From assembly GCA_023229245.1 (NCBI GenBank), contig JALNZU010000017.1, forward strand, positions 10,132 to 74,131: a stretch of 64,000 nt of DNA, given 5' to 3'. Within the stretch, counting starts at the first letter, position 1. The number at the start of each line of letters is the position of its first letter. Made by a program: the position numbers and the translations under genes. Below the pieces are notes generated by a model. It was not told where the DNA came from, did no database searches, and saw only the letters and a program-made list of their open reading frames with translations. This stretch comes from Bacteroidales bacterium. Its GTDB lineage: Bacteria > Bacteroidota > Bacteroidia > Bacteroidales > F082. Positions 43,768-51,652 of this stretch are shown one piece after another.

Positions 43768-43784
43768 CCAATATCGCAAAGAAA
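43750..43784. repeat. Tandem 14-bp repeat ATATCGCAAAGAAA over the recombinase promoter
   Basis: Copies at 43750-43763 and 43771-43784, 21 bp apart (two helical turns). The first fills the spacer between -33 and -7, and the second lies just upstream. This is where a repressor or excisionase operator would be expected. Confidence 0.6.
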
Positions 43785-43868
43785 AATAGCTTGTAAATCA
43801 TTTGATATTAGCTACTTGCTTCGTGGTTTATTTTGATTTGTTGGTTTTTTATTTTAGTGTTTTTTTAC

Positions 43869-43914
43869 GACTGTTAATCAGAGGGTCGCTGGTTCAAGTC
43901 CAGCAGGGGGAGCG
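43869..43914 (+). repeat. attR: 46-bp direct repeat, right copy (tRNA-Asn 3' fragment)
   Basis: Perfect copy of 38646-38691. It is the original chromosomal 3' part of tRNA-Asn, now without a 5' half or promoter. Confidence 0.95.
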
Positions 43915-43925
43915 CACAAAATCAA

Positions 43926-43952
43926 GCACCTGCAGCGATGTAGGTGCTTTTT
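43926..43952 (+). terminator. Original tRNA-Asn terminator, displaced by the insertion
   Basis: Stem GCACCTGCA/TGTAGGTGC around GCGA, then TTTTT. The 3' arm and loop are identical to the element's copy at 38702-38729; the two 5' arm differences both keep pairing through G-U. Confidence 0.8.
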
Positions 43953-44011
43953 GTTTAGACGTGAAACCAATTGGTATCCCCAAAAGAGGCCCTTTCAGGA
44001 ATAAACACACA

Positions 44012-44043
44012 AACCCCTGACTTTCGTATGAAAATCAGGGGTT
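44012..44043 (-). terminator. Terminator-like hairpin after tRNA-Leu
   Basis: Perfect 9-bp stem AACCCCTGA/TCAGGGGTT with a 14-base loop, 6 bp beyond the tRNA 3' end. The following T-run is interrupted (TTTGTGTGTTT). Confidence 0.65.
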
Positions 44044-44048
44044 CTTTG

Positions 44049-44132
44049 TGCCCGGAGCCGGGATCGAACCGGCACGAGTTTTACCTCACTGGTTTTTGAG
44101 ACCAGCGCGTCTACCTATTCCGCCATCCGGGC
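44049..44132 (-). tRNA. tRNA-Leu (CAA)
   Basis: 84-nt tRNA with a long variable arm (class II). Acceptor GCCCGGA/TCCGGGC; anticodon stem CTGGT/ACCAG with loop CTCAAAA, anticodon CAA. CCA not encoded. Confidence 0.94.
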
Positions 44133-44164
44133 TTTGACAGCATGTTGGCATGCGAACAAACAAG

Positions 44165-44195
44165 CAAAAATACTCTTTTTTTTATTGCCGGCAAG
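44165..44195 (-). promoter_or_regulatory. Promoter of tRNA-Leu: CTTG-N19-TATTTTTG
   Basis: Same architecture as the tRNA-Glu and tRNA-Asn promoters: -7 at 44165-44172, -33 at 44192-44195, 19-bp spacer. Confidence 0.75.
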
Positions 44196-44232
44196 CAACA
44201 GAATAAAAAACTAATCACCACAAAAAATGATG

Positions 44233-44262
44233 TTGGGAAATTAGCAAAAAGACGTACATTTG
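44233..44262 (+). promoter_or_regulatory. Probable scoAB promoter with long leader: TTG-N19-TACATTTG
   Basis: Exact -7 element and good spacing, pointing at scoA, but about 270 bases upstream of its ATG. I see no better promoter closer in. The rest of the interval to 44536 holds no gene that I can support. Confidence 0.5.
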
Positions 44263-44536
44263 TATCCAAATTCCTTGAATTTCTTGAAGTTCGGGAAAGC
44301 ACAACAAAATAGTTATGATTCAAATTATTCATAGCTTGAATGTCAAAGAATATAGTCTGAGTTGCAAATGCAGGGGATATAAAACTAAATCCAAAAATAT
44401 ATCAAATGGACATACCTTTATTTATATATATAAGCTACCTGTTATATATGTAAAAAAGTGTAGAAAAGCGAAGCAGTTCTATTAGCTAAAAATATTGAAA
44501 CAGCTTCATAAACAAAAATCACAAAATTTTAAATAG

Positions 44537-45232
44537 ATGAAAAAAGTAGTAAAAGATGCATTAGAAGCTATTCGCGGGATCGGCGACAATATGACGTTGA
44601 TGTTAGGCGGCTTTGGATTGAGTGGCATACCGGAAAATTGTATCAATGCTTTAGTGGAAAGCAATGTAACCGGTCTTACTTGTATCTCCAACAATGCAGG
44701 TGTTGATGATTTTGGTTTGGGTTTGTTGTTGAAAAAGCGACAGATCAAGAAAATGATTGCCTCTTATGTTGGTGAGAATGCGGAGTTTGAGCGACAATTG
44801 CTTAGTGGTGAGTTAGAAGTTGAGCTTATCCCACAAGGTACTCTGGCCGAGCGTTGTCGTGCCGGAGGTGCCGGTATCCCGGCCTTTTATGTCCCGGCAG
44901 GATATGGTACCGAAGTAGCCGATGGCAAAGAAGTTCGTGAGTTCAATGGTAAGAAATATCTGTTAGAGCATGCTCTGACAGCCGATTTTGCTATTGTCAA
45001 GGCATGGAAAGGTGATACACATGGCAATCTGATCTATAGGCATACAGCCAATAACTTTAATCAGCCAATGGCCACGGCAGGAAAAATTACTATAGCCGAA
45101 GTGGAAGAGTTAGTGCCGGCAGGAACCCTTGATCCTAACCAGATACATACACCTGGTGTGTTCGTACAACGTATCTTCCAAGCACAAAACCTTGAAAAAC
45201 GTATTGAATTTATAACCACGCGCGAGGCGTAA
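44537..45232 (+). CDS. scoA: Succinyl-CoA:3-ketoacid CoA-transferase subunit A
   Basis: With ScoB moves CoA between succinate and acetoacetate (or a similar short-chain acid), for ketone or butyrate-type metabolism. 231 residues. The glycine-rich CoA-binding run LMLGGFGLSGIPENCI is near the start (22-36), with GLTCISNNAGVDDFGLG and LAERCRAGGAGIPAFYVPAG. scoB starts 14 bp after its stop. Acetate or butyrate CoA-transferase is a possible alternative specificity. Confidence 0.93.
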   Translation: MKKVVKDALEAIRGIGDNMTLMLGGFGLSGIPENCINALVESNVTGLTCISNNAGVDDFGLGLLLKKRQIKKMIASYVGENAEFERQLLSGELEVELIPQGTLAERCRAGGAGIPAFYVPAGYGTEVADGKEVREFNGKKYLLEHALTADFAIVKAWKGDTHGNLIYRHTANNFNQPMATAGKITIAEVEELVPAGTLDPNQIHTPGVFVQRIFQAQNLEKRIEFITTREA

Positions 45233-45246
45233 AAGATAGTTGAATT

Positions 45247-45903
45247 ATGGCATTAGATAAAAATGGAATAGCCCGTCGTATTGCTCAGGAATTGCAAGAC
45301 GGATTTTATGTAAATCTTGGAATAGGTATCCCGACTTTAGTAGCTAATTATATACCCGATGGAATGCAGGTGGTATTGCAATCGGAGAACGGATTATTAG
45401 GCATAGGCCCTTATCCTCTCAAAGGGGAGGAAGATGCCGATCTGATCAATGCCGGCAAACAGACGATCACCTATACACAAGGAGCTGCTTTCTTCGATTC
45501 GGCTACAAGCTTTGCCATGATACGCGGCGGACATATTGATCTTACCGTGTTAGGCGCTTTTGAAGTAGCCGAAAATGGAGATATAGCCAGTTGGAAAATC
45601 CCTCAGAAACTCGTTAAAGGTATGGGAGGTGCAATGGACCTTGTGGCATCGGCAAAAAATATTATAGTAGCTATGACACATACCGATAGAGCCGGTAACT
45701 CAAAACTGCTGCCGTCATGTACACTGCCGCTGACAGGAGTAGGATGCGTGAAAAAAATTGTAACCGATCTGGCTGTAGTCGAAATAACCGATAAAGGATT
45801 CAAACTAATAGAACGAGCTCCGGGTGTCGATGTGGAAGAAATTGTTGCCAAGACAGCCGGACAACTGATAGTAGAAGGTGAGATACCTGAAATGAAACTC
45901 TAA
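45247..45903 (+). CDS. scoB: Succinyl-CoA:3-ketoacid CoA-transferase subunit B
   Basis: Carries the catalytic glutamate that forms the CoA thioester: Glu47 in VLQSENGLLGIGPYP. 218 residues, starting LDKNGIARRIAQELQDGFYVNLGIGIPT (read in parts), with MTHTDRAGNSKLLPSCTLPLTG later. Operon partner of scoA. No strong terminator follows. Confidence 0.93.
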   Translation: MALDKNGIARRIAQELQDGFYVNLGIGIPTLVANYIPDGMQVVLQSENGLLGIGPYPLKGEEDADLINAGKQTITYTQGAAFFDSATSFAMIRGGHIDLTVLGAFEVAENGDIASWKIPQKLVKGMGGAMDLVASAKNIIVAMTHTDRAGNSKLLPSCTLPLTGVGCVKKIVTDLAVVEITDKGFKLIERAPGVDVEEIVAKTAGQLIVEGEIPEMKL

Positions 45904-46227
45904 GAACGAATGAGCCAGCTTCCGCTATAAGTTAGCCGGCAGAAGCATCCGAACCGAACGCCTGAAACAGCAGAGAAAACTCTGGAAAATTATATATTAA
46001 TAGGTGGTAAGCTAAAGACTGAACGGAAGCATTCCGATGAAATGCACTATTACGCCTTTCCTGAATTATTACTGTACTGAGAAATGAGTTCATATTGAAA
46101 AAAATCTATATGAAACTCCTGATTGATCAGTAGTTTAGACTATTTCTAATTTACTGCTATTTCCTGTTTTCATTGGGAAAATGGATAATTTTGCATAAAA
46201 TTTATATCCAATTTAAAATCCAAACGT
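45904..46227. other. Intergenic region with the hcp promoter
   Basis: 324 bases without a gene. A TAATTTTG -7 element at 46186-46193 lies 34 bp before hcp, with a weak CTG 19-20 bp upstream. A short inverted repeat CTGAT-TG-ATCAG at 46119-46130 might be a regulator site but is too short to call. Confidence 0.5.
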
Positions 46228-47865
46228 ATGTTATGTAATCAATGTCAGGAGACGGTCAGAACGACCGGTTGTATTTCGAAAGGCGTTTGCGGCAAAACTG
46301 CAGAAACATCTGATCTTCAGGATATATTAATTTATGCTTGCCAGGCACTTTCTTATCTTACTATCGAAGCCCGCAAAAAGGGAATAGATACCTCAGCTGA
46401 AAGCCGGCTGATTACTACGGCTTTATTTACTACGATCACCAATGCCAATTTTGATGATGCCTCCATCAAACAAACCATACACCATTTGTTAGATCATCGT
46501 GATCAACTTTTAAAACAGGTTTCCGTCAGCGAAAATCATTGTTGCATCCATTGGTCGCCTAAGGACGATCAAGAGCTTTTGGCTAAGGCAGCCGATGTCA
46601 GCATAGCCAGCTTTGATGATAACGTCAATATACGTGGCTTGAAACAATATGTTTTATACGGTCTGAAAGGGATGGCAGCCTATGTGGAGCATGCATTGAA
46701 TTTAGGCTTTGAAGACCCAGATATTTACCATTTCATGGAAGAAAGTTTAGTGATGATCACCAAGCCAATCTCAATAGACGATGTGTTTGCATGGGTATTG
46801 AAGACCGGTGAATATGGGGTGAGAGCTATGGCCTTGCTCGATAAAGCCAATACTGAAACGTATGGACATCCTGAGATATCTACCGTCAATATAGGTGTAG
46901 GCAACAGACCTGGTATCCTTATCAGCGGGCACGATCTGAAAGACCTGGAACAACTTCTTATTCAAAGCGAAGGTCAAGGAATTGATATTTACACCCATTC
47001 CGAGATGCTCCCGGCTAATGCGTATCCTCAACTGAAAAAATATACACATTTAGCTGGTAACTATGGCAATGCATGGCATCGCCAATTAGCTGAGTTTGAG
47101 ACCTTCAACGGCCCTGTATTGTTTACTACAAACTGTTTAGTACCACCCAGAGCATCTACCACGTATAATCACAGGGTATTTACAACAGGAGCTACCGGCA
47201 TGCCTGAATGGAAACATATAGATAAACTATTACCCAACGGTCAGAAAGATTTTAGTGAGATCATCGAATTAGCTAAAACTTGCCCACCACCCACAGAGAT
47301 AGAAAATGGTGAGATAACTATTGGCTTTGCCCATAATCAGGTATTAGCTTTAGCCGATAAAATATTGGAGGCGGTTAGTTCAGGTGCCATTAAAAAAATG
47401 GTCGTCATGTCGGGTTGTGATGCCCGGGCAAAAAGCCGTGAATATTATACCGAGTTTGCCGAAAAACTACCACATGATACTGTCATACTCACTTCAGGTT
47501 GTGCCAAATATCGATATAATAAACTGAATCTTGGCAATATCAACGGAATACCAAGAGTGCTGGACGCCGGACAATGCAACGACAGCTATTCGTGGGCTTT
47601 AGTAGCTCTTAAACTGAAAGAAGTACTCAATTTGGACGATATCAATCAGCTGCCTATCGTATTCAATATCGCATGGTACGAGCAAAAAGCAATCATAGTG
47701 CATCTGGCACTGTTGTATCTGGGAGTGAAAAATACACATATAGGCCCTACATTACCACAATTTCTGACTCCGAATCTGTTGCAAATATTAGAGGAAAAAT
47801 TTGGAATACAGTCTATCACTACAGTAGAAGAAGATATGCGTATTTTTGATATCGCAATGAACTAA
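46228..47865 (+). CDS. hcp: Hybrid cluster protein (hydroxylamine reductase)
   Basis: Iron-sulfur protein that reduces hydroxylamine or nitric oxide and protects anaerobes from nitrosative stress. 545 residues. N-terminal cluster cysteines C3, C6, C15 and C21 (MLCNQCQETVRTTGC...). Hybrid-cluster ligands in SGHDLKDLE, FTTNCLVPP, MSGCDAR and TSGCAKYRYN. Single gene followed by a strong terminator; no hcr reductase is nearby. The spacing CxxC-x8-C-x5-C suits the class found in strict anaerobes. Confidence 0.96.
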   Translation: MLCNQCQETVRTTGCISKGVCGKTAETSDLQDILIYACQALSYLTIEARKKGIDTSAESRLITTALFTTITNANFDDASIKQTIHHLLDHRDQLLKQVSVSENHCCIHWSPKDDQELLAKAADVSIASFDDNVNIRGLKQYVLYGLKGMAAYVEHALNLGFEDPDIYHFMEESLVMITKPISIDDVFAWVLKTGEYGVRAMALLDKANTETYGHPEISTVNIGVGNRPGILISGHDLKDLEQLLIQSEGQGIDIYTHSEMLPANAYPQLKKYTHLAGNYGNAWHRQLAEFETFNGPVLFTTNCLVPPRASTTYNHRVFTTGATGMPEWKHIDKLLPNGQKDFSEIIELAKTCPPPTEIENGEITIGFAHNQVLALADKILEAVSSGAIKKMVVMSGCDARAKSREYYTEFAEKLPHDTVILTSGCAKYRYNKLNLGNINGIPRVLDAGQCNDSYSWALVALKLKEVLNLDDINQLPIVFNIAWYEQKAIIVHLALLYLGVKNTHIGPTLPQFLTPNLLQILEEKFGIQSITTVEEDMRIFDIAMN

Positions 47866-47892
47866 CGAAAGACTATAAAAGGTGCACGCATC

Positions 47893-47932
47893 AAAAAAAC
47901 CTGAAACAAACTTTTTGTTTCAGGTTTTTTTT
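47893..47932 (+). terminator. Terminator of hcp
   Basis: Long perfect stem AAACCTGAAACAAA/TTTGTTTCAGGTTT with a tiny loop, followed by T residues. The symmetric A-run means it could act in both directions. Confidence 0.85.
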
Positions 47933-48081
47933 AATCGGTTATATTCATAAAGGCTTATAAAAGTCTGGTAAGCAAATGATCCTACTATCAGAACGAATGT
48001 AGGGCACTTGTCAGCTAGTTTAAAACCTGGATGATTCGTATTAAAATCTCAAGCGATAACTGTATCGTTTTCCAACTATTG

Positions 48082-48089
48082 TATATTTG
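48082..48089 (+). promoter_or_regulatory. Promoter -7 element TATATTTG for the lipoprotein gene
   Basis: Exact TAnnTTTG match 13 bp before the ATG at 48103, which supports that start. The -33 region is weak. Confidence 0.4.
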
Positions 48090-48102
48090 TGAAAAAAACA
48101 AT

Positions 48103-48519
48103 ATGAACAACAGGATCATAATCACCGTGTTTTTTCTATTATTTTCAACGGTATTTTTCTCATGCAGCAAAGAGAAAACTGATGAAATTTTTGATTTACT
48201 TACCTCACCTGTCTGGGTTTCAGATAGTTTATTAGTGGATGGATTAGATGCATCACAGCCTGGTGCTGTGTTGGAAAAGTTCAAAGGGGAGGCTAAGTTC
48301 AACCGTGATGGGACTGGCTATTTTGGACAATATACTGGTGGCTGGCGATTTGCTGAGGAACGTAAGGCACTGATCATCACGACTGATTCGTTAGGGATGC
48401 CGCTTACTGCCTGGATAGATGAGCTCACTTCCCAGTCTTTGAAGATCAGCACTGTCTATCCCGATTTAGAAGACCCGGATCGCGATATGGATATACGAAT
48501 GACGTTCAAAGTGCGATGA
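48103..48519 (+). CDS. Small lipoprotein, lipocalin-like, function unknown
   Basis: 138 residues from ATG 48103 (24 codons upstream in frame are unlikely). Signal peptide with lipobox cysteine at residue 21 (VFFSCSKEK). The mature part has short strands ending in polar turns (GEAKFNRDGTGYFGQYTGGWRFAEERKALIITTD), the pattern of small lipocalin-like Bacteroidota lipoproteins. No enzymatic motif. It precedes the TonB-dependent receptor by 133 bp but has its own promoter. Confidence 0.7.
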   Translation: MNNRIIITVFFLLFSTVFFSCSKEKTDEIFDLLTSPVWVSDSLLVDGLDASQPGAVLEKFKGEAKFNRDGTGYFGQYTGGWRFAEERKALIITTDSLGMPLTAWIDELTSQSLKISTVYPDLEDPDRDMDIRMTFKVR

Positions 48520-48652
48520 GAAGTGCAGGCATTTTTTATTCATATACGGCAGATGTAAACCAATTGATAAAGTAGATGAAGATTGAAGCAGTTTTAGTAG
48601 ATAATTGTCTTACAATCGTAGTACACACTAATAATCATAAACTTATACAAAC

Positions 48653-50899
48653 ATGAAACGTTTATGGCTTGTTGTCCTTTTTTGGTGTTGCTTGTTTAGT
48701 GTTCGTTCACAACCGGCTGTGGTACATGGGATTGTCAGAGATAAGTCTGATGGACAAGCTTTGCCCGGAACAGGTGTTATTTATGCTAAAAATAAAGGGA
48801 TAGCGGCCGACGAGCATGGTTTTTATGAGCTTATGCTTCAGCCCGGCAGATATACTCTATTGTTTCGCATGATAGGTTATCAGCCTGAGACCAGGCATGT
48901 GGAAGTTCAGTCTGGTGATTCTTTGAGTTTGGATGTATGGCTTGTCCAGCAAGCTGTAGAAATGGATCAGGTAGTAGTTACGGCTAGTCGTATTGAGCAA
49001 CGTATAGCTGAGCTTTCGGTCAGTATGAGTGTGATAGATGCTCATCAGGTTGAGCGTCAGCAGCCGGTCAGTGCTCAGGAGCTGATAACCCGTGCCCCGG
49101 GTATAGAAGTGTTGGACGGGCAGGCTTCTATCAGAGGTGGGAGCGGATTCAGCTACGGTGCCGGAAGTCGGGTGCTGGCATTAGTGGATGGATTACCTAT
49201 TATCGCTGCCGATGCCGGTAACATACGATGGCAATTCCTGCCTTTAGATAATATCAAACAGGTGGAGATTATCAAAGGCGCTTCATCGGTGGTGTATGGC
49301 TCATCAGCTTTGAACGGGGTCATCAACTTTAGAACAGCTGATGCTACTACTACACCTGTCACTAAAGCATATGCTGAGCTTGGTATATACGATCGGCCAC
49401 GTAACAAAGACTGGGTATGGTGGAACAGACCTCCTGTAATAGGTACTATAGGCTTTCATCAGCTGCGTAAACAAAAGCATACCGATATAGGTTTTGGAAT
49501 GAATTTGTTGGGTAACAGCGGCTATCGTCAGCGAAACGAAGAGAACCTAGCCCGTATGCACCTTAAACTCAAGCGATATGATCCAAAAATAAAAGGATTG
49601 ATCTACGGGATGAATTTTAATGGTGGATTTACCCGAAAAACTGATTTTGTACTTTGGGAAAACGCCCAAACAGGTGCTTTGATACAAGATACTTCCACTG
49701 CCATATTGCTTCATGCTAGCTTTCTTGCCCTTGATCCTTTTATAAGTTATCATAAAACCAATCAAATACGCCATGACCTAAGGATGCGTCTGCAGCGCAG
49801 CGATAATCAGTTCCCTGGCTCCACACAAAACGATAGTGAGGCTCTATCTTTATATGCCGAGTATCAGTTTTCTTCCCCTTTAACCGACTGGGCACATCTG
49901 AGTAGCGGGTTTTCGGTACATACAGCCTATATCCGTTCAACATTCTACGGAGACCATAGAAACTTGAATCCAGGTGCTTTTGCCCAGATAGAACTCAGTC
50001 CGAATCAGGCACTTAAGTTAGTGGCCGGGATGCGGGCCGAAGCACAACGACAAGACGGCATATACGAAAAACTAATACCTCTGTTTAGAGCAGGATTGAA
50101 TTATAAGCTGTTTGAGCTTTCCTATTTAAGGGCTTCATTCGGTCAGGGCTATCGATTCCCTTCTATAGCCGAACGACATGCAGCTACTACCTTAGGTGCG
50201 GTGCAGATATTTCCCAACCAGAAACTCCTTCCCGAGAAAGGCTGGAATGCCGAGATAGGCTGGAAACAAGGATTGAAATGGCATCAATTGACAGCCCAAT
50301 TTGATATAGCAGTGTTTTATGCAGAACACCGCCAGATGATCGAATATATTTTTAGCATATATCGTAATCCGGTCACTGATAAATTCAGTCCCGGCTTCAA
50401 GGCTGACAACATAGAAGCTGCCCGTATCTATGGGGTAGAAACAGAATGGATGATACAATGGGAAACGGGTAAGCTGAAGCATAACCTAAGAGGAGGATAT
50501 GTGTTTATGGAACCTAAGGAAATAAACGAGTTGACTGGTAAGGCTACAGGCGAGATGTTGAAATACCGTCGGAAACATGCGGCATCCCTACATTATATGC
50601 TTCAGATCAATCAATTTGATATAGGTATGGATTCTTACTATCGTTCTAAGATGTTGCGGATAGACGATGTGTTTTTATCACCTCTTACAAGAGAAGCGAT
50701 CTTACCTGGATTTTATACCTACTGGATGGAAAACAATCATGCATACTTGTTGTTGGATCTGAGACTTGCCATGCAACTGACACCATTGTTCCAGCTGTCG
50801 TTGATGGTAAAAAACATTGGAAATACAGAGTATATGGGACGTCCGGGTGATATACAGCCGCAACGTTCTTATTTGATACGGGCTTCGTTTACTTTATAA
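48653..50899 (+). CDS. TonB-dependent outer-membrane receptor
   Basis: Imports an unidentified ligand across the outer membrane using TonB energy. 748 residues: signal peptide (VRS|QPAVV), a carboxypeptidase-regulatory-like domain (about 22-105; GIVRDKSDGQALPGTGVIY), a TonB-box-like region and plug (about 110-225; EMDQVVVTASRI, IEIIKGASSVVYGSSALNGV-like run), then a barrel ending RASFTL. No SusD partner follows, so glycan uptake by the Sus type is unlikely; a metal, vitamin or siderophore is more plausible. Confidence 0.92.
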   Translation: MKRLWLVVLFWCCLFSVRSQPAVVHGIVRDKSDGQALPGTGVIYAKNKGIAADEHGFYELMLQPGRYTLLFRMIGYQPETRHVEVQSGDSLSLDVWLVQQAVEMDQVVVTASRIEQRIAELSVSMSVIDAHQVERQQPVSAQELITRAPGIEVLDGQASIRGGSGFSYGAGSRVLALVDGLPIIAADAGNIRWQFLPLDNIKQVEIIKGASSVVYGSSALNGVINFRTADATTTPVTKAYAELGIYDRPRNKDWVWWNRPPVIGTIGFHQLRKQKHTDIGFGMNLLGNSGYRQRNEENLARMHLKLKRYDPKIKGLIYGMNFNGGFTRKTDFVLWENAQTGALIQDTSTAILLHASFLALDPFISYHKTNQIRHDLRMRLQRSDNQFPGSTQNDSEALSLYAEYQFSSPLTDWAHLSSGFSVHTAYIRSTFYGDHRNLNPGAFAQIELSPNQALKLVAGMRAEAQRQDGIYEKLIPLFRAGLNYKLFELSYLRASFGQGYRFPSIAERHAATTLGAVQIFPNQKLLPEKGWNAEIGWKQGLKWHQLTAQFDIAVFYAEHRQMIEYIFSIYRNPVTDKFSPGFKADNIEAARIYGVETEWMIQWETGKLKHNLRGGYVFMEPKEINELTGKATGEMLKYRRKHAASLHYMLQINQFDIGMDSYYRSKMLRIDDVFLSPLTREAILPGFYTYWMENNHAYLLLDLRLAMQLTPLFQLSLMVKNIGNTEYMGRPGDIQPQRSYLIRASFTL

Positions 50900-50926
50900 T
50901 ACAAGTGAAAAGGCTACCGCATTCTA

Positions 50927-51529
50927 TCAAATTGGTTTCCTTGCTAATAGCCTGACTAAGGCTGCCTTACCTACATGATATTTTCCTTCTGACAGTACGT
51001 CAACAGTGTCTTCTAACAATACTATTTCTATTTCTGCAAAGTCCCCGGCTAATAGTGTGGTGGTATAGAGCATCTCGATATTTTTCGGACCTCCCGAGTT
51101 GTATCCAAGCTGTTGCACATCGAAAGCCTCTAAGATCAGATGTCCACCAGGCTTCAACGCTTGAATCAGCTTTTGATGAAAAACATTCCGCAGGTCAGAG
51201 GGTAAATGTACGTATGTCAAGGCAATGGCATCAAAATAAGAACCGTTGGGAGTGTAATCAGCCAGATTCATCACTTCATACGAATGCAGTCTTACTTCCT
51301 TTTGAGTTGCAAGTTGTTCAGCTTTTCTTTTGCCCTGTATGCTCTGGTCTATGGCATGCACCTCCCAGCCTTGTGTGGCAGCCCAAACCCCATTACGTCC
51401 TTCGCCTTCGCCAGGAAGTAATATTCTGCCAGGCTTAAGCAACTCAAGCTGTTGTTTGAAAAACACATTAGGCTCTTGGCCGTATATATATTGCTCGGAG
51501 GCAAAACGCTCGTCCCAGAAAGTACGCAT
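50927..51529 (-). CDS. SAM-dependent methyltransferase, TehB-like
   Basis: Class I methyltransferase with unknown substrate; relatives include TehB and thiopurine-type enzymes. 200 residues from ATG 51529, giving the typical MRTFWDERFASEQYIYGQEPN start. SAM-binding loop LLPGEGEGRNGVWAA, acidic strand end EVHAIDQS, and LKPGGHLILEAF in the later fold. The longer frame to 51592 adds residues without family likeness. Confidence 0.85.
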   Translation of the reverse strand: MRTFWDERFASEQYIYGQEPNVFFKQQLELLKPGRILLPGEGEGRNGVWAATQGWEVHAIDQSIQGKRKAEQLATQKEVRLHSYEVMNLADYTPNGSYFDAIALTYVHLPSDLRNVFHQKLIQALKPGGHLILEAFDVQQLGYNSGGPKNIEMLYTTTLLAGDFAEIEIVLLEDTVDVLSEGKYHVGKAALVRLLARKPI

Positions 51530-51652
51530 AATAGCTTGTGTGTTGTTGTATAAAGAAGGGAACAACTGACAGGCAAAAATGTTGAACTGCATCTGTAGAT
51601 CGCCTGCGATTAAAACATATTATATCACTTAGATTAGCTGTGGTAGGTTTTG

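Larger units (their letters stand above)
38646..43914. mobile_element. Integrative element of about 5.2 kb in tRNA-Asn
   Basis: Bounded by perfect 46-bp direct repeats 5223 bp apart. Gene order along the minus strand from the distal end: tyrosine recombinase, 238-aa unknown, excisionase-like HTH, 85-aa HTH-like, family A polymerase-like protein, 104-aa phage-type protein. All read toward the tRNA. No relaxase, conjugation, capsid or resistance genes are visible. GTAAC-type repeats lie at both ends and in the middle. The recombinase is next to the right end rather than next to the tRNA. The size and content suit a small replicating satellite-like or mobilisable element; how it moves between cells is unknown. 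Confidence 0.93.

Noticed and set aside
43685..43784. Possible CRISPR-like array
   Set aside because: Only two copies of each repeat, AT-rich spacers a few bases long, no cas genes; better explained as recombinase and regulator sites.
46119..46130. CTGAT-TG-ATCAG as an FNR/HcpR-type site for hcp
   Set aside because: Short, does not match a consensus I can state with confidence, and lies some distance from the -7 element.
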